A stretch of DNA of 64,000 nucleotides from CAWALV01 sp963782965 (GCA_963782965.1 CAWALV010000002.1:1054001-1118000); one strand, 5' to 3'; shown: positions 1 through 8,722, numbered from the stretch's first letter. Notes: generated by a model not told the origin, from the letters alone. A program made the numbers and translations.

Positions 1-195
1 GACCGGGCCCGCGACAACGCAGGCGTCGCGCGCGGCGAAGTCTCGTTGCGCTATGTGTACGCCGACGTCGCGTTCACGCCGTGCGAGACATCGGTGCAGG
101 TCGCCGCGGTCCTCCGGCAGCGGGGCTGGGACGGCGAGTGGCAGCCGTGTCCCCGCTGCCGCGAACCATCCCGGCCCAAATTTCCCCGACGCTGA
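1..195 (+). CDS. C-terminal fragment of a DUF559/AbiEi-like protein (5' end outside window)
   Basis: Reading frame 1 is open from the window edge to a TGA at 193-195 and gives about 64 residues. The sequence ...LRYVYADVAFTPCETSVQVA... followed by a CPRC pair resembles the C-terminal end of actinobacterial DUF559 proteins. In that family (a PD-(D/E)XK-like endonuclease fold, often behind an AbiEi-type N-terminus) the last strand and helix read as an aromatic-rich 'RY..ADV' stretch and a helix ending in RxxGW. The catalytic part would lie upstream and is not visible, so activity cannot be judged. The assignment rests on this short tail only. Alternatively it is an unrelated hypothetical protein with a terminal Cys pair. 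Confidence 0.5.
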   Translation, partial: DRARDNAGVARGEVSLRYVYADVAFTPCETSVQVAAVLRQRGWDGEWQPCPRCREPSRPKFPRR

Positions 196-247
196 GGCTT
201 GCTCGCGCCCCGAGGCTCGCCCCGCCCCGAGGTAGGAATTTCGTCAC

Positions 248-1601
248 CTATGACAAAAATTCCTTCAGGCTGACTCGGCGCGGTCGCGCACGCGCGGCGG
301 GCGACCGCCGAGCGGGCCGCGCCGGCCGCGCCGGCCGCTGCCGGCCGCGCCGGCCGCGCCGGCCGCGCCGGCCGATGGGGGCGGCGGTGAGGGAGCAGAA
401 CAGCGCGTCGTACTCCTCGGCGACCTGCCGCGGTGTGGCCGCCTGCTCGACGAATGCGCGCCCGGACGCCGACATCGCGGCCCGCTGCGCCGGGTCGTCG
501 AGCAACCTGCGCAGCGCCGCGACGAACGCGGCCGGCTCTTCCGGTGGCACCGCGATGCCCGCGCCGGCCGATTCGACGAGCCGCTGCACCTCACTGCCCT
601 GGTCGACGCTCGCGAGCACCGGCCGGCCGGCCGCCAGGATCGAGTACGTCTTCGACGGCACGCTCGACCGCGACAGCCCGCGCTTCAGCGGGACGACGTG
701 AACGTCGGCCGCCGCCAGTACCTCCGGCAGCCGTTCGACCGGCTGCATCGGAGCGAACCGTACGTTCGGCAGCCCATGAGCGGCTGCCCGCAACTCGCCG
801 AGAGTCGACCCGCCGCCGTTGACGACGTACACCACGTCGTCTCGATCGGCCGTGGCTCGCGCAGCGTCGATCAGCAACTCCAGCGATTGCGACAACCCGA
901 CGTTGCCGGCGTACATCACGACCGTCTTGCCGGTGAGGTCGTACTGCTCGCGATAGGAATTCTCGCGCTCACCGGGCTTGCACGTCGGCGATGTCGACGA
1001 AGTTGGGGATCACGTGCAGCCGCTCTGGTTCCCGCATCTTCGCGGCGAGGTTGTCGCGCATGCCCTGCGACAGCACGGTCACGGCCGCGCACCGTGCGTA
1101 CGACCAGCGTTCGAGCGCCGAGGCGGCGGCGATCACCCGGCGTCCCCGCAGCAGGCCCAACTCGACCGCGACGTCGGGGAACACGTCTTGCACGTTCAGC
1201 ACGAGTGGCGCGCGCCGGGCCAGCGAAGCCAGCCAACCGGTCGCCGCCATCGGCAGCGGTGGTGTCATCGCGAACGCGACGTCGACCGGCCGCCCGATCG
1301 CGCTCGCTGCGGCGCTCAGCGCGCAGAAGCCGGCGAACCCCAGCGCTCGCTTCGGAATGTTCTTCTTGTCACCGGTCGGAAACGGGTGCACGCGGGTGAC
1401 GTAGCCCCACGGTTTGCGCTCGCGCCGAACCGGTCGCCCCTGCCATTCGGCGACGACGGCGTGGTGCTCGTACCACGGCAGTGCGGTGACCACCTCGATG
1501 TCGTGCCCGAGCGCGCCGAGCTCCTCCACCAGTCGCGACCCGATGAGCCCGGTCGGTGCGACGTCGGGGGTGAAGTGGGGGAGGACGGCCAGGATTCTCA
1601 T
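248..1601 (-). pseudogene. Glycosyltransferase family 4 gene split by a +1 frameshift
   Basis: Two frames on the minus strand make one GT4 enzyme of about 450 aa. The N-terminal part (1601 to about 985) starts MRILAVLPHFTPD, has the GT-B acceptor fold and runs to VIPNFVDIADV. The C-terminal part (about 985 to 248) resumes with KPGERENSYREQYDL...VVMYAGNVGLSQ and carries the nucleotide-sugar-binding domain. At about 983-988 one extra base turns 'gtg aag ccc' into 'gtg caa gcc cgg tga'; removing it restores a textbook WcaI-type glycosyltransferase. The ATG overlaps the stop of the upstream glycosyltransferase (ATGA), so it is the last gene of the gmd operon. The last 45 or so residues are Arg/Gly/Pro-Ala repeats and may be off-frame. 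It may be a sequencing error rather than a dead gene. Confidence 0.8.
312..374. repeat. 9-bp GCCGGCCGC tandem repeat
   Basis: About six copies of gccggccgc encode the low-complexity C-terminus of the adjacent glycosyltransferase. One extra t at 339 shifts the repeat phase, so the peptide repeat changes from GRR to PAR in mid-array. Confidence 0.8.
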
Positions 1602-2740
1602 GCGCTCGCTCTCTGGTACGCCTCGACGAGGGCATCGACCGGGTCGGCCTGCGCCAGGTGTGCTGCCCGCGTCATGCCTGCCCGGCTCAACCGGTCGCGT
1701 TCTGCCGGCTCGTCGAGCACCCGGCCGATCGCCTGCACCCAGCCGGGCACATCGTCTGGCCCGACGAGGAGCGCTGCCTCGCCGACCACCGATGGCAACG
1801 CCGCGGCGTCAGCCGCGATCACCGGGCAGCCCGCCGACATCGCCTCTATCACCGGTAGGCCGAATCCTTCGAAACGAGAGGGAAAAGCGAGCACAGCCGC
1901 TTCAGCGTACAGCGCTGCCAGCGTCTCCTGTGGCACGTAGCCGAGTGTGTGCACGCGGCCGGCGATCCCGAGTTCGTCGGCCAGCGTCGCGAGCCGACGC
2001 TGGGTCGAGCTCGCCGACCCCCAAGCGCCGGCGCCGGCTGCTCCGGTCAAGACGAGGTCGACCTCGTGGTCGCGCGCGACCTCGGCATACGCACGCAGCA
2101 ACGTCACGTGGTTCTTGTGCGGATACATCGCGGCGGGATACAACACGAAGGGCCGCACGAGCTGAAGCTCCTCGCGCACCCGCTGCTTGGCGTCGTCCGG
2201 CACCACCACTTCGGGGATCACTGGCGAGACGACGACGACCTTGCCGGGCTCGAGGCCGAAGTGCTCGATCGCCTGCTTGCGGGTGAACTCGCTGACCGCC
2301 GTCACGACACCGGCTCGGTGCAGCGAGCGGCCCTGCATCGTCGAGAGGTAGCGACGTTTGGTCGCGCTGAAGTGCTGCGGGTGGACGACGTAGTGCAGGT
2401 CGTGCAGCGTCACGACCGTCGGTGCCGGCGTGCGCGGCATCAGCCCACCCAGATGATGGACGACGTCGAACCTACCCGTGCGCAGCTGACCCGGCAGCCA
2501 GCTGTTCTCGGCGAGCACCCGCCGGACGACGTGCCGGCCCTCTGGCAGTGGGGCCGTCACGGTTCCCAGCGCGGCAGCGAGCCGCGGGTAGTGCTCGCTG
2601 AAACCAGGCAACGCGAACGCCGCGACCTCGACGTCGTCACGCTCGACGAGCCGCCGCAAGAGGCCGACCGCGTAGCCCTCGCTGCCGCCGACCACTCCCG
2701 GCACGAGCCACAGCAGGTTGACGCCGACCCTGATCGTCAC
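1598..2740 (-). CDS. Glycosyltransferase family 4
   Basis: A GT-B glycosyltransferase of about 380 aa, predicted to transfer a sugar from a nucleotide-sugar onto a growing surface glycan. Visible marks are the N-terminal acceptor domain (VGVNLLWLVPGVVGGSEGYA), the central HDLHY segment, FVLYPAAMYPHKNH opening the second Rossmann domain, and the EX7E-type element FPSRFEGFGLPVIEAM near residues 285-300. I chose the GTG at 2740, which overlaps the stop of the upstream gene by four bases (GTGA). A GGAGG at 2747-2751 sits six bases before it. A longer open frame to 2809 has no such support. It is the third gene of the gmd-GT-GT-GT operon. Sugar and linkage cannot be read from sequence; mannose or fucose is plausible from the neighbours. 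Confidence 0.85.
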   Translation of the reverse strand: MTIRVGVNLLWLVPGVVGGSEGYAVGLLRRLVERDDVEVAAFALPGFSEHYPRLAAALGTVTAPLPEGRHVVRRVLAENSWLPGQLRTGRFDVVHHLGGLMPRTPAPTVVTLHDLHYVVHPQHFSATKRRYLSTMQGRSLHRAGVVTAVSEFTRKQAIEHFGLEPGKVVVVSPVIPEVVVPDDAKQRVREELQLVRPFVLYPAAMYPHKNHVTLLRAYAEVARDHEVDLVLTGAAGAGAWGSASSTQRRLATLADELGIAGRVHTLGYVPQETLAALYAEAAVLAFPSRFEGFGLPVIEAMSAGCPVIAADAAALPSVVGEAALLVGPDDVPGWVQAIGRVLDEPAERDRLSRAGMTRAAHLAQADPVDALVEAYQRASA

Positions 2741-3855
2741 GCCTGGCCTCCGGGTCTCGCGCAGACCTCGCGGTAGGCGTCGGCGGTCAGCGCGGCGGCG
2801 GCGTCCCACGAGTACCCGGCTGCGCGCTTGCGCCCCGCGTCGGCGAGCTCGTCGTGACGAGCACCGAGTGCTTCGAGCAGGCCGTGCGCCAGGGCGTCGA
2901 CATCACGCGGTTCGACGAGAATCGCTGCGCCGTCGGCGAACTCCGCCATGGCCGAAGACGCCGACGTCACGACGGGGACGCCGTGTGCCATGGCTTCGAG
3001 CACGGGCAAACCGAAGCCTTCGCGCAGGCTCGGGTAACAGAAGGCGCTCGCGCCCGCGTAGGCGGCGTGCAGGTCGGCAGTACTCAGGAACCCGAGCAGT
3101 CGTACGCCCGCCGTGGCAGGGACCTCGACGTCGCCCCACCCGTCCGGCCCGACGAGCACCAGCTCGAGGCCGGGCTCGTGCGAGCGCACCTGCTCGAACG
3201 CGCGTAGCAGCGCCGGCACGTTCTTGCGCGGCTCCAGCGTGCCGCACCACAAGACGTAGCGGTCGGGCAGCTCGCGCTCGCGGCGGAATGCGGCGACCCG
3301 CTCGCGCGACACGTGCGGCACTGCGACGCCGTGCGGTACCAGACGTAAGCGCGACGCCGGAAAGCCCGCGGCGACACAGTCGTCGTAGGTGGCTTGCGAG
3401 GGTACGAGCACGAGGTCGGCGTCACGCTTGGCGAGGTGCAGCCCGCGGTTGAAGAAGCGCAGCCCGTGCTTGGTGAAGTGCGCCGGCTCTGTCAAGAACG
3501 CGAGATCGTGCACGGTGACGACGAGCGGCCCGCTCTTCGGCGGGATCGCCATCGTCGTTGCGTGGACGACGTCGACGACGCCGGTTGCCTGCTGCACGCG
3601 CGGCCAGCGCAACGCGTGCCAGCTCTCGTACAGGGCCGCCCGCGGCAGCGGCAGCGTGCGCACGACCACCGGCGGTGCCCACGGCGCCGGCGGCATCGCG
3701 CGGTGCCGAGCCGCGACGCCGACGACGTCGAGCTCCCGTAGCCGCTGCAGTGCGGCGACGAGTTCGATCGCTGACGTCGCGGTGCCGCCGGGTACCCGGT
3801 GCCAGCATTGTTCGAGCGTGATCGCGACCCGCAGTTTCTCAACCGTCACAGGCAC
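2737..3855 (-). CDS. Glycosyltransferase family 4
   Basis: A 372-aa GT4 enzyme with the usual GT-B order: acceptor domain (LEQCWHRVPGGTATSA, then HDLAFLTEP), an RYVLWCGTLEPRKNV stretch at the start of the donor domain, and YPSLREGFGLPVLEAM as the donor-binding EX7E-type motif. It most resembles mannosyltransferases of actinobacterial surface-polysaccharide loci. The GTG at 3855 lies four bases after the gmd stop codon, and its 3' end overlaps the next glycosyltransferase, so expression is probably coupled to gmd. Being next to the GDP-fucose genes suggests a GDP-sugar donor, but this is inference. No membrane segments or signal peptide are visible, as expected for a cytoplasmic or peripheral enzyme. 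Confidence 0.85.
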   Translation of the reverse strand: MPVTVEKLRVAITLEQCWHRVPGGTATSAIELVAALQRLRELDVVGVAARHRAMPPAPWAPPVVVRTLPLPRAALYESWHALRWPRVQQATGVVDVVHATTMAIPPKSGPLVVTVHDLAFLTEPAHFTKHGLRFFNRGLHLAKRDADLVLVPSQATYDDCVAAGFPASRLRLVPHGVAVPHVSRERVAAFRRERELPDRYVLWCGTLEPRKNVPALLRAFEQVRSHEPGLELVLVGPDGWGDVEVPATAGVRLLGFLSTADLHAAYAGASAFCYPSLREGFGLPVLEAMAHGVPVVTSASSAMAEFADGAAILVEPRDVDALAHGLLEALGARHDELADAGRKRAAGYSWDAAAALTADAYREVCARPGGQA

Positions 3856-3858
3856 TTC

Positions 3859-4900
3859 TCAGCGGTCGATGCGGACGTTGCGACCGGCGAGTTGGTCGGC
3901 GAGGAGCGCGATATCGGCGTCGACCATCAGCCGGGCGAGTTCGGGCGTGCGCACGGTCGGGCGCCAGCCGAGGTCGCGTTCGGCCTTCGAGGCATCGCCT
4001 TGCAAGTAGTCGACCTCTGCCGGCCGCTTGTACTTCTCGTCGAGTTCGACGTACTTCTCCCAGTCGAGACCGGCATGGCCGAACGCGAACTCGACGAACT
4101 CGCGCACCGAGTACGAATCGCCGGTGGCGACGACGTAATCGGCCGGCTCGATCGGTCTGCAGCATCCGCCACATCGCGTCGACGTACTCGGGTGCGTATC
4201 CCCAGTCGCGCCGCGCGTCGAGGTTGCCGAGGTAGAGCTTGTCCTGCAGGCCGGCCTGGATGCGGGCGACCGCCCGGGTCACCTTGCGGGTGAGGAAGGT
4301 CTCGCCGCGGCGCGGGCTCTCGTGGTTGAAGAGGATGCCGTTGACGGCGAACATGTCGTACGCCTCGCGGTAGTTCACCGTCGCCCAGTACGCGTACACC
4401 TTCGCCACGCCGTAAGGGGAGCGCGGGTGGAACGGCGTCGACTCGTCTTGCGGCGCGGGCGCCGCGCCGTACATCTCGGAGCTGGACGCCTGGTAGAAGC
4501 GGGTCGAGATGCCGGAGGCCCGGATCGCCTCGAGGAGGCGGATCGTCGCGAGGCCGGTGACGTCGCCGGTGTATTCGGGCATCTCGAAGCTCACCCGCAC
4601 GTGGCTCTGCGCGCCGAGATGGTAGACCTCGCCGGGTTGCACGCTGCGCAGCAGATTCACCAGGCCGACGCCGTCGTGCAGGTCGCCGTAGTGCAGTCGC
4701 AGCCGGACGTCGCGCTCGTGCGGGTCTTGATAGATCGGGTCGAGTCGCTCGGTGTTGAACGTCGAGGCCCGGCGGATCAGCCCGTGCACGTCGTAGCCCT
4801 TGGCGAGCAGGAGTTCCGCCAGGTAAGAGCCGTCCTGCCCGGTGATGCCGGTGACGAGGGCTACCTTGCGGTCGGCGGCCGAACCGGGCGTCGGGGTCAC
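3859..4900 (-). pseudogene. gmd: GDP-mannose 4,6-dehydratase, split by a +1 frameshift
   Basis: GMD converts GDP-D-mannose to GDP-4-keto-6-deoxy-mannose, the first step toward GDP-L-fucose. The first frame (4900 to about 4152) has the NADP-binding GITGQDGSYL motif (residues 18-27), the YQASSSEMYG strand and the YGVAKVYAY (YxxxK) catalytic pair. It runs up to YAPEYVDAMWRMLQTD, where one extra base in gatcgag (about 4148-4154) throws it off frame. The correct C-terminus (EPADYVVATGDSYSVREFVE ... LAGRNVRIDR) continues in the neighbouring frame to the stop at 3859. The rejoined product is about 346 aa, normal for the family. The start is GTG with no Shine-Dalgarno, six bases after a TAACCT -10 box. 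The break is either a sequence error or very recent, since both halves are intact. Confidence 0.85.
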
Positions 4901-4906
4901 GCCCCA

Positions 4907-4912
4907 AGGTTA
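4907..4912 (-). promoter_or_regulatory. -10 box TAACCT for gmd, probably leaderless
   Basis: Minus-strand TAACCT followed by six bases and the GTG of gmd; no Shine-Dalgarno. It faces TAGCCT of fcl in a 33-bp divergent gap, so the two GDP-fucose genes share one tiny promoter region. Confidence 0.5.
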
Positions 4913-4921
4913 GCCCTGAGC

Positions 4922-4927
4922 TAGCCT
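4922..4927 (+). promoter_or_regulatory. -10 box TAGCCT for fcl, probably leaderless
   Basis: TAGCCT, then six bases (cgctcc), then the ATG of fcl at 4934. This is the spacing expected when transcription starts at the start codon. No Shine-Dalgarno is present. Confidence 0.5.
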
Positions 4928-4933
4928 CGCTCC

Positions 4934-5890
4934 ATGCCCCCACTCGACAAGGCGGCACCCCTGTACGTCGCCGGACACCGCGGCCTCGTCGGCTCCGCGG
5001 TGTGGCGGCAGCTGTCGGCGTCCGGCTTCACGAACCTGATCGGCCGGACGTCGCGCGAACTCGACCTGCGCGACCGCACCGCGACGCTTGCCTACGTCGA
5101 GGAGGCGAAGCCGGCGTACGTGGTACTGGCGGCCGCCCGGGTCGGCGGCATCATGGCCAACGCCACGCATCCGGCGGAGTTCCTCTCCGACAACCTGCGC
5201 ATCCAGGTCAACGTGCTCGACGCCGCGGCCGCGGCCGGGGTTGAAAGGCTGCTGTTCCTCGGTTCGAGCTGCATCTACCCCAAGTACGCCGACCAGCCGA
5301 TCCGCGAGGACTCGCTGCTCACTGGTCCGCTCGAACCGACGAACGACGCATACGCGATCGCCAAGATCGCGGGCGTCATGCAGGTGCAGGCGATGCGCCG
5401 CCAGTACGGCCTGCGCTGGATCTCGGCGATGCCGACCAACCTCTACGGGCCGGGCGACAACTTCGACCTCGAGACCTCCCACGTCTTGCCGGCACTGATC
5501 CGCCGCTTCCACGAAGCCAGACTCCGAGACGTGCCGAGCGTCACGTTGTGGGGCACCGGCACCCCGCGGCGGGAGTTCCTCCACGTCGACGACGTCGCGC
5601 GGGCCGTGGAGTTGCTGCTCGAGACCTACGACGACCCGCAGCCGATCAACATCGGTGTCGGCGAAGACCACACCATTGCCGAGCTGGCCGAACTCGTGGC
5701 GAAGGTCGTCGGTTACACCGGGCGCATCGAGTTCGATCCGAGCAAACCCGACGGGACGCCGCGCAAGCTGCTCGACGTCAGCCGCATCAAGGCGCTCGGG
5801 TTCATGCCGCAGGTCGGGCTGGAAGACGGGATCGCCGCCACGTATGCGTGGTACCGCGAGCAAGCGTCAGCAGGGCAGCCACCCGGCTGA
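4934..5890 (+). CDS. fcl: GDP-L-fucose synthase (epimerase/reductase)
   Basis: This short-chain dehydrogenase performs the 3,5-epimerisation and NADPH reduction of GDP-4-keto-6-deoxymannose to GDP-L-fucose in the cytoplasm. The 318-aa length is normal. The N-terminus has the dinucleotide motif YVAGHRGLVGSAV. The catalytic set is present: Ser111/Ser112 in LGSSCIYP and Tyr140/Lys144 in YAIAKIAG, with PTNLYGPGDNFD and RREFLHVDDVA downstream as in other GMER proteins. It is divergent from gmd, the preceding enzyme of the pathway. No Shine-Dalgarno is seen; a TAGCCT box six bases upstream suggests a leaderless message. The frame is intact, unlike gmd. Confidence 0.93.
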   Translation: MPPLDKAAPLYVAGHRGLVGSAVWRQLSASGFTNLIGRTSRELDLRDRTATLAYVEEAKPAYVVLAAARVGGIMANATHPAEFLSDNLRIQVNVLDAAAAAGVERLLFLGSSCIYPKYADQPIREDSLLTGPLEPTNDAYAIAKIAGVMQVQAMRRQYGLRWISAMPTNLYGPGDNFDLETSHVLPALIRRFHEARLRDVPSVTLWGTGTPRREFLHVDDVARAVELLLETYDDPQPINIGVGEDHTIAELAELVAKVVGYTGRIEFDPSKPDGTPRKLLDVSRIKALGFMPQVGLEDGIAATYAWYREQASAGQPPG

Positions 5891-6127
5891 CGTGTTGGCA
5901 GAGGTGCCGGCGGAGGTGCCGGCGGAGGCGCTGCCGGCTGCGGAGGTACGGGCGGCGGCGCGCGACGCACGCTTGCCAGGGCCGCCGCGCCCCTTCAGTG
6001 GCATCTCGTGCTCGGTCGCGTCGCCGCCGTCCCGTCGTGCCAACTCCAGCGCAGGGCGAAGACACCGAATAGGGCCGAAGGTCCTGGCGGCGGGGCCGCG
6101 TCGAGTGTCGACTGTCGCGTGGTGACC
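5891..6127. other. Intergenic region with a short 12-bp repeat
   Basis: Between fcl and manC. It begins with two copies of gaggtgccggcg (about 5900-5924). I see no supported gene, tRNA or strong terminator here. Confidence 0.5.
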
Positions 6128-6133
6128 TAGGCT
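6128..6133 (+). promoter_or_regulatory. -10 box TAGGCT for manC, probably leaderless
   Basis: TAGGCT followed by eight bases and the GTG start at 6142, with no Shine-Dalgarno. The same hexamer precedes manB at 18971. Confidence 0.5.
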
Positions 6134-6141
6134 GGCGACCG

Positions 6142-7242
6142 GTGCCGCCGATGCTGTGGAAGGAGCCGGCCATCGACGCGATCCTGCTGGTCGGGGGCAA
6201 GGGGACCCGGCTGCGACCGCTCACGCTCACCACGCCCAAACCGATGCTGCCGACCGCGGGCGTGCCCTTCCTCGCGCACCAGCTGGCGCGTGCCCGGGAG
6301 GTCGGTGCCGATCACGTCGTCCTCGCGACGTCGTACCGTCCCGAAACCTTCGAGGAGTACTTCGGCGACGGTTCCTCCGTCGGCGTCGACCTCGAATACG
6401 TGACCGAATCGCAGCCGCTCGGGACAGGTGGGGCCATCGGCAACGTCGCGGAACGGCTGCGCGCCGAGCCCGACGAACCCGTGCTCGTGCTCAACGGCGA
6501 CATCCTCTCCGGCCACGACATCGCCGCCCAGCTGAACCTGCACGTGCAGCGCCGGGCCGCCGTCACGATCCACCTGACCGAAGTCGCCGACCCGCGCGCT
6601 TTCGGCGCCGTGCCGATCGACTCGACGGGCCGGGTGACGGCGTTCGTCGAGAAGTCGCAGGAGCCGGTGACCAACCTCATCAACGCCGGGTGCTACGTCT
6701 TCCGGCGTGACGCGATCGACGCGATTCCGACCGGTCGACCGGTGTCGATCGAACGCGAGACGTTTCCCGAGCTGCTGGCCGGCGGGACGACGGTGATGGG
6801 TTACGTCGACTCCGCCTACTGGCTCGACGTCGGCACGCCCGCCGCGTTCGTGCAAGGTTCCTGCGACCTCGTGCGCGGCGTCGTCTCCTCGGCCGCACTG
6901 CCCGGCCCGGTCGGCGCGGCCCTTGTCCTCGACGGCGCGGACGTCGACGAGGCCGCCACCGTGATCGGCGGCAGCTGTATCGGCGCCGGTGCCCGCGTTG
7001 CGGCCGGCGCCGTCGTCGACGGTTCGGTCGTCCTGGACGACGCGGTGATCGGCGCAGGGGCCGCGGTGCGCAACAGCATCGTCGGCGCGGGCGCCCGGAT
7101 CGGCGCGGGCGCCGTCCTCGACGGCGCGGTGATCGGCGACGGCGCCGACGTCGGTGAGCGCAACGAGTTGCTCGCCGGTGCTCGCCTTTGGCCGGGGGTC
7201 GTCCTGTCGCCGGTGTCGTTGCGATTCTCCAGCGACGAGTGA
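6142..7242 (+). CDS. manC: Mannose-1-phosphate guanylyltransferase
   Basis: Makes GDP-mannose from mannose-1-phosphate and GTP. The nucleotidyltransferase signature GGKGTRLRPLT lies at residues 18-28, with TPKPMLPTAG and the metal-binding VLNGDIL downstream. The C-terminal third is a hexapeptide left-handed beta-helix (repeated V/I-G-x-G-A units such as GAGARIGAGAVL), as in the actinobacterial and eukaryotic one-domain enzymes. The 366-aa length fits the Rv3264c type rather than the long bifunctional bacterial ManC/AlgA. With manB and the SIS isomerase in this window it supplies gmd/fcl and mannosyltransferases. The start is GTG with a TAGGCT -10 element eight bases upstream. The 3' end is seven bases from the next gene. 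Confidence 0.88.
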   Translation: MPPMLWKEPAIDAILLVGGKGTRLRPLTLTTPKPMLPTAGVPFLAHQLARAREVGADHVVLATSYRPETFEEYFGDGSSVGVDLEYVTESQPLGTGGAIGNVAERLRAEPDEPVLVLNGDILSGHDIAAQLNLHVQRRAAVTIHLTEVADPRAFGAVPIDSTGRVTAFVEKSQEPVTNLINAGCYVFRRDAIDAIPTGRPVSIERETFPELLAGGTTVMGYVDSAYWLDVGTPAAFVQGSCDLVRGVVSSAALPGPVGAALVLDGADVDEAATVIGGSCIGAGARVAAGAVVDGSVVLDDAVIGAGAAVRNSIVGAGARIGAGAVLDGAVIGDGADVGERNELLAGARLWPGVVLSPVSLRFSSDE

Positions 7243-7249
7243 GACAGCC

Positions 7250-8209
7250 GTGAGCGCCTCGACGCACGCGTGTCCGCGCGAGCGGCGCTACCAGCTATCC
7301 GGCGTCATCGACCTCGATGCGACGCTCGCGCCGCACCGGCGGGGCACGTTCGACCCTTGCCACCAAGTGACCCGCGACGGCGCGCACTGGCGAACCTGGC
7401 GCACCCCCGACGGGCCGGCCACCGTCAGGCTCGCTGCCGACCGGCGGGCGGGCGTGGTCGAGGCGACCGCGTGGGGCACCGGCTCCGCCTGGGCGCTCGA
7501 CGGCGTCCCTGCCCTTCTCGGTGCGGACGACGACTGGAGCGCGCTCCCGCTTCGCCACCCGCTGCTTCTTGACGTGCGGCATCGATACGCCGGGCTGCGC
7601 CTTTCGCGCACCGGCCTGGTGGTCGAGGCACTGGTCCCGGCCATCATCGAGCAGCTCGTGACCGGCCTCGAAGCGAGGCGCACCTGGGTGCGGCTGGTCA
7701 AGGCGTACGGCGACGTGGCGCCCGGGCCGGTGCCCGCACCCGGACCGGTGCCGGCGGCCGGCGGCCTGCGGGTGTTCCCCGAGACGCGGGCCCTGCGCCA
7801 GATCGCGTCGTGGGACTGGCACCGCATCGGGCTCGACGGGCGGCGACGCTCGGCGGTCGTCGCGGCGGCGAACCTGGCAGCGAGCATCGAGCGATGTGCG
7901 GCCGCCGGGGAGGAAGCTGCGGCCCGTGCGCTCGCGGCGCTGCCCGGAGTCGGGCCCTGGACGGTCGCCGAGACACTCCAGCGCAGTCACGGTTCCGCCG
8001 ACCGGGTGTCGGTCGGCGACTACCACATTCCGCGGCTGGTCGGCCTCGCGCTCACCGGCAGCGACGGCGCCGACGACGCCGCCATGCTCGAGCTGCTCGA
8101 GCCCTACCGGCCACACCGGCAACGCGTCGTCCGGCTCGTCGAGGCCTCGGGCGTGCGGCCGCCCCGCTACGGTCCTCGCATGGCGGCCCGCGACAACCGG
8201 GCGCGCTAG
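7250..8209 (+). CDS. HhH-GPD family DNA glycosylase (AlkA-like)
   Basis: Predicted base-excision-repair glycosylase that removes alkylated bases. The diagnostic part is near residues 225-265: the helix-hairpin-helix ALPGVGPWTVAETL, followed by the segment VGDYHIPRLVG that contains the catalytic Asp of the GPD loop. The N-terminal half has no strong motif but matches AlkA-like proteins of similar length (319 aa) in actinomycetes. I chose the GTG at 7250, seven bases after manC; the frame stays open to 7154 inside manC, but that stretch looks non-coding. No iron-sulphur cluster Cys motif is present, so it is AlkA-like rather than MutY/Nth-like. It is probably cotranscribed with manC, with no obvious functional link. 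Confidence 0.78.
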   Translation: MSASTHACPRERRYQLSGVIDLDATLAPHRRGTFDPCHQVTRDGAHWRTWRTPDGPATVRLAADRRAGVVEATAWGTGSAWALDGVPALLGADDDWSALPLRHPLLLDVRHRYAGLRLSRTGLVVEALVPAIIEQLVTGLEARRTWVRLVKAYGDVAPGPVPAPGPVPAAGGLRVFPETRALRQIASWDWHRIGLDGRRRSAVVAAANLAASIERCAAAGEEAAARALAALPGVGPWTVAETLQRSHGSADRVSVGDYHIPRLVGLALTGSDGADDAAMLELLEPYRPHRQRVVRLVEASGVRPPRYGPRMAARDNRAR

Positions 8210-8244
8210 GTGCACCGGGGTTCCCGCAGCGAGAAGGGTGCGCG

Positions 8245-8679
8245 ATGACCCTCGACCAGATCGACGAGCGCATCGTCGCGGCGCTGCGCCACGACGCGCG
8301 GGCGAGTTTCGCCGACATCGGGACACAGGTCGGGTTGAGCGCCCCGGCCGTGAAGCGCCGGGTCGACAGGCTGCGTGAGCGCGGGGTGATCACCGGCTTC
8401 ACCGCCGTGGTCGACCCGTCGGCGCTCGGCTGGCGGACCGAGGCCTACGTCGAGATCTACTGCCAGGGCCGGACGTCGCCCGCCACCATCGCGGCGGCGG
8501 TGTCACGTTTTCCCGAGGTCGTCGACGCGTGCACGGTCTCCGGCGAGGCCGACGCGCTCCTTCGCGTGGTCGCCGAGGACATGCGTCACTTCGAGGACGT
8601 GCTGGAGCGGATCGGCGCCGAGCGGTTCGTCGTCCGGACCAAGAGCGTGCTGGTGCTCTCCCGGCTGCTGAGGCGCTGA
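8245..8679 (+). CDS. Lrp/AsnC family transcriptional regulator
   Basis: A 144-aa feast/famine regulator. The N-terminal winged helix (MTLDQIDERIVAALRHDARA; FADIGTQVGLSAPAVKRRVD) recognises DNA. The C-terminal RAM domain (residues about 65-140, with VVDACTVSGEADALLRV) binds an amino acid and drives oligomerisation. An AGAAGGG precedes the ATG. It sits immediately upstream of ddaH and rocD, both arginine/ornithine enzymes, so local control of that pair by an amino acid is likely. A 13-bp direct repeat starting on its stop codon (8679-8722) is a good operator candidate. The effector cannot be read from sequence; arginine, ornithine or a derivative is a guess. Confidence 0.9.
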   Translation: MTLDQIDERIVAALRHDARASFADIGTQVGLSAPAVKRRVDRLRERGVITGFTAVVDPSALGWRTEAYVEIYCQGRTSPATIAAAVSRFPEVVDACTVSGEADALLRVVAEDMRHFEDVLERIGAERFVVRTKSVLVLSRLLRR

Positions 8680-8722
8680 CGCAACGAATCGCCGTAGGGT
8701 CCCCTTCCTACGCAACGAACCG
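8679..8722 (+). promoter_or_regulatory. Direct-repeat operator and -10 box upstream of ddaH
   Basis: ACGCAACGAATCG (8679-8691) and ACGCAACGAACCG (8710-8722) match at 12 of 13 positions and are 31 bp apart, three helical turns. They flank a -10-like TAGGGT at 8695-8700. The arrangement suits an oligomeric Lrp-type protein such as the one encoded immediately upstream. Confidence 0.5.
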
